Source: Acidimicrobiia bacterium (GTDB taxonomy: Bacteria > Actinomycetota > Acidimicrobiia > Spongiisociales > ZC4RG35). Taken from it: a stretch of DNA of 36,870 bases. Numbering within the stretch: the first letter of the stretch is position 1; the number at the start of each line of letters is the position of its first letter. The DNA lies in NCBI GenBank assembly GCA_009837815.1, contig VXSV01000076.1, positions 29,350 to 66,219 on the forward strand. Direction: 5' to 3'. The notes under the pieces are model-generated. The model was given only the letters and a program-made list of their open reading frames with translations. It searched no databases and was not told the DNA's origin. Both the position numbers and the translations under genes were made by a program. This document shows, piece by piece, positions 7,808 through 15,920 of the stretch.

Positions 7808-8914
7808 GTGGAGGTCGCCCCACCAGGTCTCAAGGGACTGGTTGTGTCCGACACCGAACTGGGTGATGTCCGTGGCGACGAGGGCTATTTCCACTACCGC
7901 CAGCACGACGCCGTTCAACTGGCCAGAACCCGCCCGCTCGAGGACGTGTGGACCCTTCAGTTCGGCGGCGGCCTTCCCCCCGCCGTACCCAGGATCGATC
8001 CCGGTCCGATGCGAGAACTCCCCGCCGAAGCCGCCCGCGTGGTGGATGCGGCCAGCGCCAGGATGGAGGACCCCATGGCGGTGCTGAGAGTGGGATTGCT
8101 GGCGGTTGGGGCGGTGGAAGGCCGCGGCCCGCTCCTTGACCGGTCGGCGGCCCAACGCCGTGACGACGCGGTGCGGCTTGCGGCGGTGGTCCCCACCATT
8201 CTGGCCCGCCACCACCGCCGCCGGGGTGGGCTCGAGCCTGTTCCCCCCGATGCGGGAGTCTCCCATGCGGCCGACTACCTGCGGATGAGCACCGGTGGGA
8301 CAGCCGCCGCCAGGGCTGTCCGGGCGGTGGAGCAGTACCTGGTCGTCACTCTCGACCACGGGTTCAACGTGTCAACCTTCGCCAGCCGGGTGGTGGCCAG
8401 CACCGGCGCCGACATGGCCGGAGCGCTTGTGGCCGGCCTGGGCGCCTTGACCGGTCCCCTCCACGGGGGAGCACCCAGCCGGGTGATCGAGATGATCGAG
8501 GACATCCACACCCCCGAGCGAGCCGCTGCATGGGTGTCGAAGCGCCTGGCCGAAGGGCACAAGATCATGGGATTCGGACACGCCGTGTACCGGGTGCGGG
8601 ACCCTCGGGGGGTGGTGCTCCGCGCCGCTGCCGAGAGCCTTGGAGGAGACTTGGTAGAGCGCGCAGCCGGGATTGAAGAGGAGATACTGTCGGTGTTGGC
8701 CAAATGGAAACCCGGGGTGCGGATCCTCACCAACGTCGAATACTGGGCCTCGGTCGCCCTGGAGTTGGCCGGGGTCCCCCGCCGGATGTTCACCCCCACC
8801 TTCGCGGTCAGCCGCTCGATAGGCTGGGCCGCTCACGTGCTGGAACAGGCCGAGAAAGGAAAACTCCTGCGCCCCGCTGCCCGTTACGTGGGGCCCGAAC
8901 CGGGCCGCTCATAG
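7808..8914 (+). CDS. Citrate synthase family protein (type II-like, short form)
   Basis: About 368 residues. I start at GTG 7808, preceded by GGGAGG with 8-nt spacing; the ORF track begins at a TTG 63 bp earlier. It carries the citrate synthase signatures GPLHGGAPSRVIEMI with the first active His (about H219) and GFGHAVYRVRDPR with the second His (about H258) and the substrate-binding Arg. The position of the third catalytic residue, normally Asp in NVDFY, reads TNVEYWASVAL with Glu at about 311. The C-terminal SIGWAAHVLEQ is typical. Reaction by family: condensation of oxaloacetate with acetyl-CoA, or with propionyl-CoA in methylcitrate synthases; the sequence does not separate these. The gene appears monocistronic. 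Confidence 0.85.
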   Translation: MEVAPPGLKGLVVSDTELGDVRGDEGYFHYRQHDAVQLARTRPLEDVWTLQFGGGLPPAVPRIDPGPMRELPAEAARVVDAASARMEDPMAVLRVGLLAVGAVEGRGPLLDRSAAQRRDDAVRLAAVVPTILARHHRRRGGLEPVPPDAGVSHAADYLRMSTGGTAAARAVRAVEQYLVVTLDHGFNVSTFASRVVASTGADMAGALVAGLGALTGPLHGGAPSRVIEMIEDIHTPERAAAWVSKRLAEGHKIMGFGHAVYRVRDPRGVVLRAAAESLGGDLVERAAGIEEEILSVLAKWKPGVRILTNVEYWASVALELAGVPRRMFTPTFAVSRSIGWAAHVLEQAEKGKLLRPAARYVGPEPGRS

Positions 8915-8962
8915 ACCTCCACCCCTCCCCGCCAACCCGTGGGCCGGCTCTTTTCAAATCAC

Positions 8963-9373
8963 TTATCGGGAACCCGCCAACCGATAGGGAATAGATGCCT
9001 CGACGAAGCCTTCGGGGGTGCGCTGGGGCTTGCCCTGCCGGTCGACGAAGGCCGCCTTGATCTCGAGGGTCGCCACCGGCACGGTACCCACCTGGGCTCT
9101 CTGGGACCATCGGGTGGAGGCCCGCCGCACCTCCCTGACGCGGGTGGTCACACTGACTTGGTCGCCGAGGCGGGCTGGTGCGTAATAGCGGACTCTTGCC
9201 TCCACCAGCACGATCTGGAGACCCATCTCCGCCAGGCGGGCCATCGAGAAGCCCATCTCCTCCAGGAGTTCCACCCGGGCCATCTCGAAGTAGCTCAGAT
9301 AGCGGGCGTGGTTGACATGGTTGTAGGGGTCGAGGTCGGAAAAGCGGGCCCGCACCACACTCTTATGAGCCAT
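8963..9373 (-). CDS. Hotdog-fold acyl-CoA thioesterase (4HBT/YbgC-like)
   Basis: A 136-residue single hotdog domain. The N-terminal motif is RFSDLDPYNHVNHARYLSYF, matching the 4HBT/YbgC pattern with a catalytic Asp followed by N-H-V-N-(H/N)-ar-Yl. The central helix motif, EMARVELLEEMG, and the strand VLVEARVRYYAPARLGD complete the fold. Family members hydrolyse acyl-CoA thioesters in the cytoplasm. Chain length and physiological role cannot be told from sequence. It is convergent with the citrate synthase gene (48-bp gap) and divergent from the DUF454 gene. Confidence 0.85.
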   Translation of the reverse strand: MAHKSVVRARFSDLDPYNHVNHARYLSYFEMARVELLEEMGFSMARLAEMGLQIVLVEARVRYYAPARLGDQVSVTTRVREVRRASTRWSQRAQVGTVPVATLEIKAAFVDRQGKPQRTPEGFVEASIPYRLAGSR

Positions 9374-9434
9374 ACCGGAAGGCTAGTGAGGTGCTTTTTG
9401 ACTAACTTCCCGACGTCTTTAGCCTTGGGGGTCA

Positions 9435-9827
9435 GTGGCAAGAATCGCCCGCTTCCCCCTGGTTCGCCTCGTCTATTTCATCCTGGGGCTGATCTGTCTT
9501 GGGTTCGTGTTCCTAAGTTGGCTGCCGGGCATCCCCACCGCCGACTTCGTGGTCCTGGCGCTGTTCTTCTTCGCCAGGTCTTCCCGGCGTTTCGAGATGT
9601 GGCTCCGCAACCATCCCGTGTTCGGGAAGATCATCAAGAGCTACCGGGGGGGCCTCACCGTCCGGGCGAAGGCGATCGCGCTGGTGGGCATCACGCTTTC
9701 GATCGGTGTCTCCGCGGTCCTCCTTACCGGCGACACCACCCTCCGGGTGATCCTGGTGGCCGTGGCGGCGGTGGCCTGGTGGTACGTTCTGACCCGCCCC
9801 ACCAAACCGCTTCGAGTCGGCGCCTGA
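9435..9827 (+). CDS. DUF454 family inner membrane protein (YbaN-like)
   Basis: A 130-residue membrane protein starting at GTG. It has a long N-terminal hydrophobic hairpin (LVYFILGLICLGFVFLSWLP, then FVVLALFFFARSS) and two further hydrophobic segments (ALVGITLSIGVSAVLLTG and ILVAVAAVAWWYVLT). The signatures PGIPTADFVVLALFFFARSS, followed by LRNHPVFGKII, are characteristic of DUF454/YbaN. No molecular function is established for this family. Its stop codon abuts that of the convergent LLM gene with no intervening base. Confidence 0.85.
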   Translation: MARIARFPLVRLVYFILGLICLGFVFLSWLPGIPTADFVVLALFFFARSSRRFEMWLRNHPVFGKIIKSYRGGLTVRAKAIALVGITLSIGVSAVLLTGDTTLRVILVAVAAVAWWYVLTRPTKPLRVGA

Positions 9828-10706
9828 TCACAGGCCCCGTCCCGAGACGGGAGCCCCGATCACCTCCGACGCAATCCTCTCCGCCGTCTCGTACTGTCCG
9901 GGACCGGGCTGAGTGATGGTGAACTCATTCGCGCCGGCCTCGGCGTATCGCCCCACCACCTCAGTGAAGGCCCCGTGGCTCGACCAGATGTCGGGAAGGC
10001 CCTGAGGGGCGGTGGTGAAGGCCTCGATGTGGACGGATCGGCTTATCTCGGTGGGGTCTCTGCCAATCCGATCGCATTCGGCGTCCAGGATCCGGTTCCG
10101 CTCGCCTATCTCCTCCACCGTCCCGAATGAGTTCCAGCGGTCACCAAACCGCGCACAGATGCGAAGCATCCGGCGACCGTGGGCAGCCACCGTGAACGGT
10201 GGGCGGGGCCGCTGCACGGGACGGGGACGGAGCCGGGCCTCCGACAACTCATAATGCCGACCATGATGGGAAACCGGCTCCCCCCGCAGCAAGCGGTCGA
10301 TGATCACCATCGCCTCGGAGAACCGGTCCACCCGCACCCCCGGCTCAAAGAGGGGGATCCCGAACCGGCGGTGCTCCTCCTCGAACCACCCGCAACCGAT
10401 TCCCACTTCCAGGCGGCCCTCGGAGATGTGGTCGACAGTGATGGCCTGCTGCGCCAGTAGCGCCGGATGCCGGAGGACGTTGCTGCTCACCAGGGTTCCC
10501 ACCCGGATACGGGACGTCTCGGCGGCCAGGGCGGCCAGCAGGGTCCACCCCTCGAAGAGAGGAGCGGTCGGATCGAGGGAGCGGAGGAGATGGTCGCAGT
10601 GCCAGAGACTGTCGAACCCCAACTCCTCGAAGTACCGCCACTTCTCGGCCAGGACCGGGTAGGGATCCGACTGCACCACGGTGACCCCGAACCTCAGTCC
10701 TTCCAT
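9828..10706 (-). CDS. F420-dependent luciferase-like oxidoreductase, copy 1
   Basis: A 292-residue TIM-barrel protein of the luciferase-like monooxygenase family, closest in pattern to the LLM-class F420-dependent (Rv1855c-like) group. Motifs include the N-terminal YFEELGFDSLWHCDHLL, the AAETSRIRVGTLVSSNVLRH strand, and ISEGRLEVGIGCGWFEEEH, in which GIGCGW is the usual lGlGaGW flavin-contact segment. I start at ATG 10706, about 10 nt after GGAGG. Family members use reduced F420 (or FMN) to reduce or oxygenate small molecules; the substrate is unknown. It is the last of four tandem paralogues. Confidence 0.85.
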   Translation of the reverse strand: MEGLRFGVTVVQSDPYPVLAEKWRYFEELGFDSLWHCDHLLRSLDPTAPLFEGWTLLAALAAETSRIRVGTLVSSNVLRHPALLAQQAITVDHISEGRLEVGIGCGWFEEEHRRFGIPLFEPGVRVDRFSEAMVIIDRLLRGEPVSHHGRHYELSEARLRPRPVQRPRPPFTVAAHGRRMLRICARFGDRWNSFGTVEEIGERNRILDAECDRIGRDPTEISRSVHIEAFTTAPQGLPDIWSSHGAFTEVVGRYAEAGANEFTITQPGPGQYETAERIASEVIGAPVSGRGL

Positions 10707-10776
10707 CACTCCCAAGCCTCCGATGGGGTCAATCCGGGCGGCCGCGCGGCGCTCCGGACGGTGGGATCAGGGAACC

Positions 10777-11628
10777 TCAGAGAACCTCCGAGGCGATCCG
10801 TTCGGCCGTCCGGTACTGCTCGGGCCGGGGTTGGTCGATTATGAACTCCTCCACTCCCGCTTCCCGGTAGGCGCCCGCCACCTCACAGAAGGCGTCGACG
10901 CTCGACCACGGGTTCGGAAAGCCCCCCGCTACCAGTTTGGGGACCGACACCCGCATAGAGCGGAGTATCTCTTTCGGATCGCGCCCTATCTTGTCGCAGG
11001 CCTCGTCGAGGAGCCGGTTCCGCTCGGCCATCTCCTCTGGCGTGCCGCTGGAGTTCCACCGGTCGGCGTAGCGGGCGCAGATCCGGATCATCCGGGGCTG
11101 GTGGGCCGCCAGGGTGAGGGGCGGGCGGGGCAACTGCACCGGGTAGGGGCGAAGCTTGGCCTCCGACAGCTGGTAGTGGTCCCCTTGGTAAGAGACCGTC
11201 TCGCCCCGGAGGAGCGGCTCGATGATCTCCATCGCCTCGGAGAAGCGGTCCACCCGCTCCCCGGGCTCGAAGAGGGGGATCCCGAACCGCTCATGTTCCT
11301 CCTCGAACCACCCGCAGCCGACCCCCACCTCCACGCGCCCCTGCGAAACATGGTCGACCGTGATCGCCTCCTGGGCCAGGAGGGCGGGATGGCGGAGCAC
11401 ATTGCTGCTCACCAGCACCCCCAAGCGAATCCGTGAGGTCTCGGCCGCCAGGGCGGAGAGAATGGTCCATCCCTCATAGAGGGGAACCGTCGAATCGCCG
11501 GTGAACAGAAGGTGGTCGCAGTGCCAGACGCTCTCGAACCCCAACTCCTCGAAGTACCGCCATTTCCGCACCAACACCGGGTACGGCTCGTACTGCATAG
11601 CGGAAATCCCGACTCTGAAACCTCTCAT
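10777..11628 (-). CDS. F420-dependent luciferase-like oxidoreductase, copy 2
   Basis: A 283-residue paralogue of the neighbouring LLM genes, with the same motifs: YFEELGFESVWHCDHLLF, AAETSRIRLGVLVSSNVLRH and VSQGRVEVGVGCGWFEEEH. I place the start at ATG 11628 (GTG at 11631 is possible), with GGAG upstream. Copies 1 and 2 look closest to each other in the array: both share WHCDHLL and SSNVLRHPALLAQ, where copy 4 differs. The differences between copies cluster in surface and C-terminal segments, which suggests diverged substrates rather than gene dosage, but this is inference. Confidence 0.85.
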   Translation of the reverse strand: MRGFRVGISAMQYEPYPVLVRKWRYFEELGFESVWHCDHLLFTGDSTVPLYEGWTILSALAAETSRIRLGVLVSSNVLRHPALLAQEAITVDHVSQGRVEVGVGCGWFEEEHERFGIPLFEPGERVDRFSEAMEIIEPLLRGETVSYQGDHYQLSEAKLRPYPVQLPRPPLTLAAHQPRMIRICARYADRWNSSGTPEEMAERNRLLDEACDKIGRDPKEILRSMRVSVPKLVAGGFPNPWSSVDAFCEVAGAYREAGVEEFIIDQPRPEQYRTAERIASEVL

Positions 11629-11682
11629 CACACCATCAACTCCACCCAATCATGGGCGCCTTACCGCTCGGCCCCGGAAACC

Positions 11683-11734
11683 GAGAGGCGATCCCCTCGA
11701 CTGTCCCGTACCGGCCGGGGTGGGCTGCTTTCTC
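11683..11734 (-). pseudogene. Vestige of a fifth LLM gene (3' end only)
   Basis: Between copies 2 and 3 the minus strand can be read as HPGRYGTVEGIASR. This aligns with the C-terminal segments of intact copies, QPGPGQYETAERIASEV and EPRPDQYKMVERIASQV. At the DNA level the stretch around gaggcgatcc...gtac...cggccgggg matches the 3' ends of copies 2 and 3 closely. No upstream portion of such a gene remains. It is best explained as the residue of a deleted paralogue or a recombination scar. It is not in the ORF track. Confidence 0.6.
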
Positions 11735-11765
11735 CTCGCATGCCTGCCCGGCGGGCGGTGGCCCC

Positions 11766-12629
11766 TCAACGGCTCTGCTCGATGACCTGGGAGGCGATCC
11801 GCTCGACCATCTTGTACTGATCGGGCCGGGGCTCCACGAACAGGAACTCTTTCACCCCCGCCTCGGCGTACCGCCCCACCACCTCGGAGAAGGCTTCGGG
11901 GCTCGACCACATGTCGGGCAGGCCCTGGGGCGCCAGGGTGGAGTTCCCACCCAGATAGGAGCGGACAATCTCTGCCGGGTTTCTGCCGATCCGCCGACAT
12001 GCCTCGTCGACCAGTCGGTTGCGTCGGGCCAAGTCCTCCACCGTCCCGGTGGAATTCCAGGAATCGGCGTAGCGGGCGCAGATCCCCAGCATGCGGGGCT
12101 TGTGCCCGGCCAGCATGAAGGGCGGGCGGGGCGACTGGACGGGACGGGGGCGGAGCCGGGCCTCCGACAACTGGTAGTGGTCGCCCTCATAGGAGACGGT
12201 CTCCCCGCGCATCAGTGGGTCGATGATCTCCATCGCCTCGGAGAAGCGGTCCACCCGCTCCCTGGGTTCGTACAGAGGGATGTTGAACCACTCATGCTCC
12301 AACTCGTACCACCCCGCGCCCACCCCGAAGTCCAACCTTCCTTCGGAGATGTGATCGAGGGTGATGGCCTGCTGGGCGAGGAGCGCGGGGTGCCGGAAGG
12401 TGTTGCTGCTGACCAGCACCCCCACCCTGATCCGGGAGGTCTCGGCGGCCAGGGCGGCCAACACTGTCCATCCCTCGAAAAAGGGCTTGTCGGGATGGCC
12501 GGGGTTGTGAAAGTGGTCACAGGGCCAGATGCTGTCGAAGCCCAGTTCCTCGAAGTACCGCCAGTTGTCCAAAAGCACCTGGTACGGCTTCCACTGAGGG
12601 GTGTAAATGCCGAACCTCAATCCCTTCAC
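11766..12629 (-). CDS. F420-dependent luciferase-like oxidoreductase, copy 3
   Basis: A 287-residue paralogue starting at GTG 12629. Motifs are YFEELGFDSIWPCDHFHNPG, AAETSRIRVGVLVSSNTFRH and ISEGRLDFGVGAGWYELEHE. It differs from copies 1 and 2 in the active-site rim (WPCDHF rather than WHCDHL) and in the C-terminal part (FLFVEPRPDQYKMVERIAS). The barrel is complete at normal family length. Together with the vestige at 11683-11734 it shows that the cluster grew and shrank by local duplication. The substrate is unknown. Confidence 0.85.
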   Translation of the reverse strand: MKGLRFGIYTPQWKPYQVLLDNWRYFEELGFDSIWPCDHFHNPGHPDKPFFEGWTVLAALAAETSRIRVGVLVSSNTFRHPALLAQQAITLDHISEGRLDFGVGAGWYELEHEWFNIPLYEPRERVDRFSEAMEIIDPLMRGETVSYEGDHYQLSEARLRPRPVQSPRPPFMLAGHKPRMLGICARYADSWNSTGTVEDLARRNRLVDEACRRIGRNPAEIVRSYLGGNSTLAPQGLPDMWSSPEAFSEVVGRYAEAGVKEFLFVEPRPDQYKMVERIASQVIEQSR

Positions 12630-12736
12630 AACGCCAAGACCTCGACTCTCATCTGCTAGCGACTGTCAGAGACTCAAACATAACACGGGCAGGCGCCCGA
12701 CGTCCCGCAAAGGTCGGTCGACAAAACACCGGCCGG

Positions 12737-13606
12737 TCAGCAACGGGGCTCGATCACCTCCGAGGCGATCTTCTCGGCCATCTTGAGCTGCTCGGGGCGG
12801 GGCTGGTCCATGATGAACTCGTTTACGCCCGCCTCGGCGTAGCGCCCCACCACTTCACAAAACGCGTCGAGGCTCGACCAGGCGTCGGGCAGACCCTGGG
12901 CGGCCATGTTGGACGCCCACCCGTAGAAGGAGCGGATTATCTCGGTCGGGTCCCTCCCGATCCTCTCGCAGGCCTCGTCCAGTGCCCGGTTGCGCTCGGC
13001 CATCTCCGCCACCGTCCCGAAGGAGTTCCACCGGTCGGCGTAACGGGCGCAGATGGCCAGCATGCGGGGGCGGTGGGCGCCCAGGGTGAGCGGCGGGCGG
13101 GGAGACTGGACCGGACCCGGGCGGAGCCGGGCGCCCCGGAGTTGGTAGTACTCACCGTCGAAGGTGACCTCCTGGCCGCGGAGGAGGGAGTCGATGATCT
13201 CCACGGCCTCCGAGAAGCTCCGCACGAGCGTCGGCGGGTCGCCGAAGGGGATCCCGAACCGGTCGTGCTCCTCCACGAACCATCCGGCGCCCAAGCCGAG
13301 TTCCAGGCGGCCTTCGGAGATGTGGTCGATGGTGAGGGCCTCATGCGCCAGGAGGGCCGGGTGGCGGAAGGTGTTGCTGCCCACCAGGACCCCCACCCTG
13401 ATCCGGGAGGTCACGGTGGCCAGCGCGGCCAGGAGAGTCCACCCCTCGAAGTATGGATCCGACGGATTGGAGGGTCGGAGGAAGTGGTCGCAGTCCCAGA
13501 TGCTGTCGAAACCCAGTTCCTCGAAGTACCGCCACCGCTCCGCCAGGACCGGATACGGCTCGGCCTGATCGGTGCAGATCCCGTAGAGGATCCTCCCCTC
13601 CGCCAT
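12737..13606 (-). CDS. F420-dependent luciferase-like oxidoreductase, copy 4
   Basis: A 289-residue paralogue when started at ATG 13606 (reads MAEGRILYGICTDQ). The ORF track offers 13 more residues from 13645, and I see no clear ribosome-binding site for either start. Motifs include YFEELGFDSIWDCDHFL, TSRIRVGVLVGSNTFRH and ISEGRLELGLGAGWFVEEHD. It is the first gene of the minus-strand array. Copies 3 and 4 share the TFRHPALLA segment. By family it is a flavin- or F420-dependent oxidoreductase of unknown substrate. Confidence 0.85.
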   Translation of the reverse strand: MAEGRILYGICTDQAEPYPVLAERWRYFEELGFDSIWDCDHFLRPSNPSDPYFEGWTLLAALATVTSRIRVGVLVGSNTFRHPALLAHEALTIDHISEGRLELGLGAGWFVEEHDRFGIPFGDPPTLVRSFSEAVEIIDSLLRGQEVTFDGEYYQLRGARLRPGPVQSPRPPLTLGAHRPRMLAICARYADRWNSFGTVAEMAERNRALDEACERIGRDPTEIIRSFYGWASNMAAQGLPDAWSSLDAFCEVVGRYAEAGVNEFIMDQPRPEQLKMAEKIASEVIEPRC

Positions 13607-13656
13607 TACGTCACCGACAGCGCCATCCCCGGAGAGCTTACCCAAGCGGGTTGTAG

Positions 13657-13854
13657 TCAGATATTGGCCGACAGCACCACGAGAGCTATCACACCGGCGA
13701 TGCCGAAGATGACATAGACCACTCGCGAGGCCACGTTGGTGTCGCCGAACTTTCCCGCGGTGGTGATGGCCGCCACCAGGTCGAGACCGAACAAGCCGAT
13801 CAAGCCCCAGTTGATGGCGCCGATCGCCGCCACCACAATCGCCAGACCCTCCAT
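13657..13854 (-). CDS. DUF378 family small membrane protein
   Basis: A 65-residue protein starting at ATG 13854, which follows AAGGAAGGAG with good spacing; the longer ORF-track version adds a charged, unlikely N-terminus. The sequence has two hydrophobic segments, LAIVVAAIGAINWGLIGLFG and VVYVIFGIAGVIALVVL. The AIGAINWGLIGLFGLDLVA segment and the RVVYVIFGIAGV helix are the signature of the DUF378 family. No function is established for this family. It is divergent from the repair-enzyme fusion gene. Confidence 0.85.
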   Translation of the reverse strand: MEGLAIVVAAIGAINWGLIGLFGLDLVAAITTAGKFGDTNVASRVVYVIFGIAGVIALVVLSANI

Positions 13855-14016
13855 CAACAACTCCTTCCTTGCTTCCAGGAGCCGTTCGGCCCCTGAACCA
13901 AAGCTAGTCCCACCGCTCAAGCGCTGCCTTGCGACCCCGGGCTTCGCCTTTCGATTGCGTCTCGGCGTCGGGGTCGTTACCGGGTGACCATGTGCGGAGA
14001 CCATCATTAAGGAACC

Positions 14017-15870
14017 ATGGGAGACCAACCCCCAACCGCCGGGCGCTCACTCCGCAGCCTGATCCTGTTCGGCGTCTCCGGTCCCCCGCCGCCCGACCAG
14101 GCCGAGGACGGGGCCTTCCTGGGCGACCTGGCTTCCCGGGGCATCCGGTCCTATGAACTCTCCTTCGTGAAGGGATTCCCATGGAAGGAGACCCGGTGCG
14201 CTCAGTTCGGCGCCGAGGCCTCGGCGAGGGGCTTTCGGCTGTCGGTCCACGCTCCCTACTTCGCAGTGCTGACCACCGAGGAGCCCGACAAGTCCCGGAT
14301 GTGTCTCTCCGCACTGGAGCACACCATGAAGCTGGGGCGTGAACTGGGGGCGCCCCTGGTGGTCGCCCACCCCGGTCATCTGAGGGGACGGGCCCCCGGC
14401 CAGGTGATGGACCTGATTAGGCGCCGCTTGGACGCCCTGGCTACCAAGGTGGCCGACCTGGGCGTGGGCCTGGGGCTCGAGACCGCCGGACGCCAGGGGG
14501 CCTTCGGGACGCTGGGCGACATCGCTCTCCTGGCCGCCGAGTTTCCCTTTGTCAGGCCGGTGATCGACTGGGCTCACCTGCACGCCCTCTCGGGAGGAGG
14601 ACTGGTGGACGCCGAGCGGTTCAAAACGGTGCTGTCCTTTCTGCGAGACTCCTTTCCGGCCTGGATGCTGTCTCCCCTCCACACTCACTTCACCGACAAC
14701 CGGTTCGGACCTTCAGGCGAGATCAGCCATGTTCCCTACGGCGAGGGAACGCTTCGCGCCGAGCCGCTGGTGGAAGCTGCTTACGAGTCGGGCATCTCCA
14801 TGGTGGTGATCTCCGAGGCCCGGGAGTGGGAGAGCCACTTGGCCATCGGACGGGAAGTCGCCACCACGGTCCGCCGCCTCGAACAGGTTCGGGAGAGGGG
14901 CGGCCCCAGGGCCGCCTCGGGGATGGTGTCCTTTCCCGACCCCGTGCCGGTGGTCCCCATAGAGGATCGCCACCGGCCCCGGGAGGCATCCCTCCCCATT
15001 CGCCTCTCCAACCTGGCAAAGCCCTTCTTTTCCGAGGGTTACACCAAGGGGGACCTGATCAGCTACTACGCCTCGGTGGCAGGGACGCTTCTCCCCCACC
15101 TCCGGGATCGGCCCCTGTCCATGTCCCGCTACCCCGACGGGATCGAGGGACCGTCCTTCTATGAAAAGCGGGCCCCCGGGCATCAGCCCGGTTGGATGAG
15201 AAAGCTCCCGGTGGATTCCCACTCCATGGGCGGGGAAATCGAGTTTCTCTGCGCGGATCATCCCGAGTCGCTGATGTGGTTCGCAAACATGGGCTGTGTG
15301 GAGACCCACCCCTTCCACTCCCGCTATCCCGACCTCGACCGTCCCGACTGGGCGGTGTTCGACTTCGACCCGGCCCCCGGCGCGTCGTGGTCGCAGGTGG
15401 TGGCGGGAGTCAGGCTGTGCGGGGTGGCGCTGGAGCGGCTCGGTCTGCGGTCCTACCCCAAGCTGTCGGGAAGCCGCGGCATGCACGTGTACGTGCCGCT
15501 CCGTCCGGTGCACAGCTATGGGAGGGTGCGGAGATTCGTGGAAGCGGTTGCCCGGCTGCTGGAGGCAGCCAACCCCGAGGACCTGACACTGGCCTGGGAT
15601 AAGCCGAAGCGATCCGGGAAGGTGTTCATCGACTACAACCGCAACGCTTTCGGCCAGACCGTCTCCTCGGTCTATTCGGTCCGCCCCCTCCCCCAAGCGC
15701 CCGTCTCGGTACCCCTCCTGTGGGAAGAGGTGGGCCGATACCGCAACGGCGACATCCACATCGGCAACCTGTGGGACCGCCTGTCCCGCTACGGCGACCT
15801 GTTCCTGGGAGTGCTGGCCGGGGACCAGACCCTCGACTCGGCCGAGGAGTCCCTGGACATCCCCTCCTGA
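14017..15870 (+). CDS. Endonuclease IV-like domain fused to LigD-type primase-polymerase domain
   Basis: A 617-residue two-domain protein. Residues about 15-290 form an endonuclease IV (Nfo)-like TIM barrel with metal-ligand candidates in family order: H78 in VHAPY, H118 in AHPGH, E155 in LETAG, D184 and H187 in IDWAH, H224 in HFTD, H238 in SHVPYGEG and E267 in ISEA. The family Asp two residues before H238 is replaced by Ile. Residues about 325-600 match the polymerase domain of LigD: the FYEKRAPGHQPGW motif, the catalytic pair D449/D451 in FDFDP, SGSRGMHVYVPL, and KVFIDYNRN with D539. The expected activities are abasic-site cleavage and primase-like gap filling. No ligase or nuclease domain of LigD is attached, and no Ku gene is nearby. 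Confidence 0.85.
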   Translation: MGDQPPTAGRSLRSLILFGVSGPPPPDQAEDGAFLGDLASRGIRSYELSFVKGFPWKETRCAQFGAEASARGFRLSVHAPYFAVLTTEEPDKSRMCLSALEHTMKLGRELGAPLVVAHPGHLRGRAPGQVMDLIRRRLDALATKVADLGVGLGLETAGRQGAFGTLGDIALLAAEFPFVRPVIDWAHLHALSGGGLVDAERFKTVLSFLRDSFPAWMLSPLHTHFTDNRFGPSGEISHVPYGEGTLRAEPLVEAAYESGISMVVISEAREWESHLAIGREVATTVRRLEQVRERGGPRAASGMVSFPDPVPVVPIEDRHRPREASLPIRLSNLAKPFFSEGYTKGDLISYYASVAGTLLPHLRDRPLSMSRYPDGIEGPSFYEKRAPGHQPGWMRKLPVDSHSMGGEIEFLCADHPESLMWFANMGCVETHPFHSRYPDLDRPDWAVFDFDPAPGASWSQVVAGVRLCGVALERLGLRSYPKLSGSRGMHVYVPLRPVHSYGRVRRFVEAVARLLEAANPEDLTLAWDKPKRSGKVFIDYNRNAFGQTVSSVYSVRPLPQAPVSVPLLWEEVGRYRNGDIHIGNLWDRLSRYGDLFLGVLAGDQTLDSAEESLDIPS

Positions 15871-15881
15871 AAGCCCCGGAG

Positions 15882-15907
15882 CCCGCCGGCGAGGTAGGTC
15901 CGGCGGG
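15882..15907 (+). terminator. Hairpin after the repair-fusion gene
   Basis: CCCGCCGG, a 10-nt loop, then CCGGCGGG form a perfect 8-bp stem just after the stop codon at 15870 and 13 bp before the next ATG. There is no U-tract, so it is either a GC-type terminator, as often seen in actinobacteria, or a leader hairpin of the next gene. Confidence 0.4.
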
Positions 15908-15920
15908 TATCCTCTCACCC

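Noticed and set aside
14017-15870. A complete bacterial NHEJ operon
   Set aside because: No Ku gene and no ATP-dependent ligase domain lie in the window; only the polymerase domain is present, so an NHEJ role is not shown.
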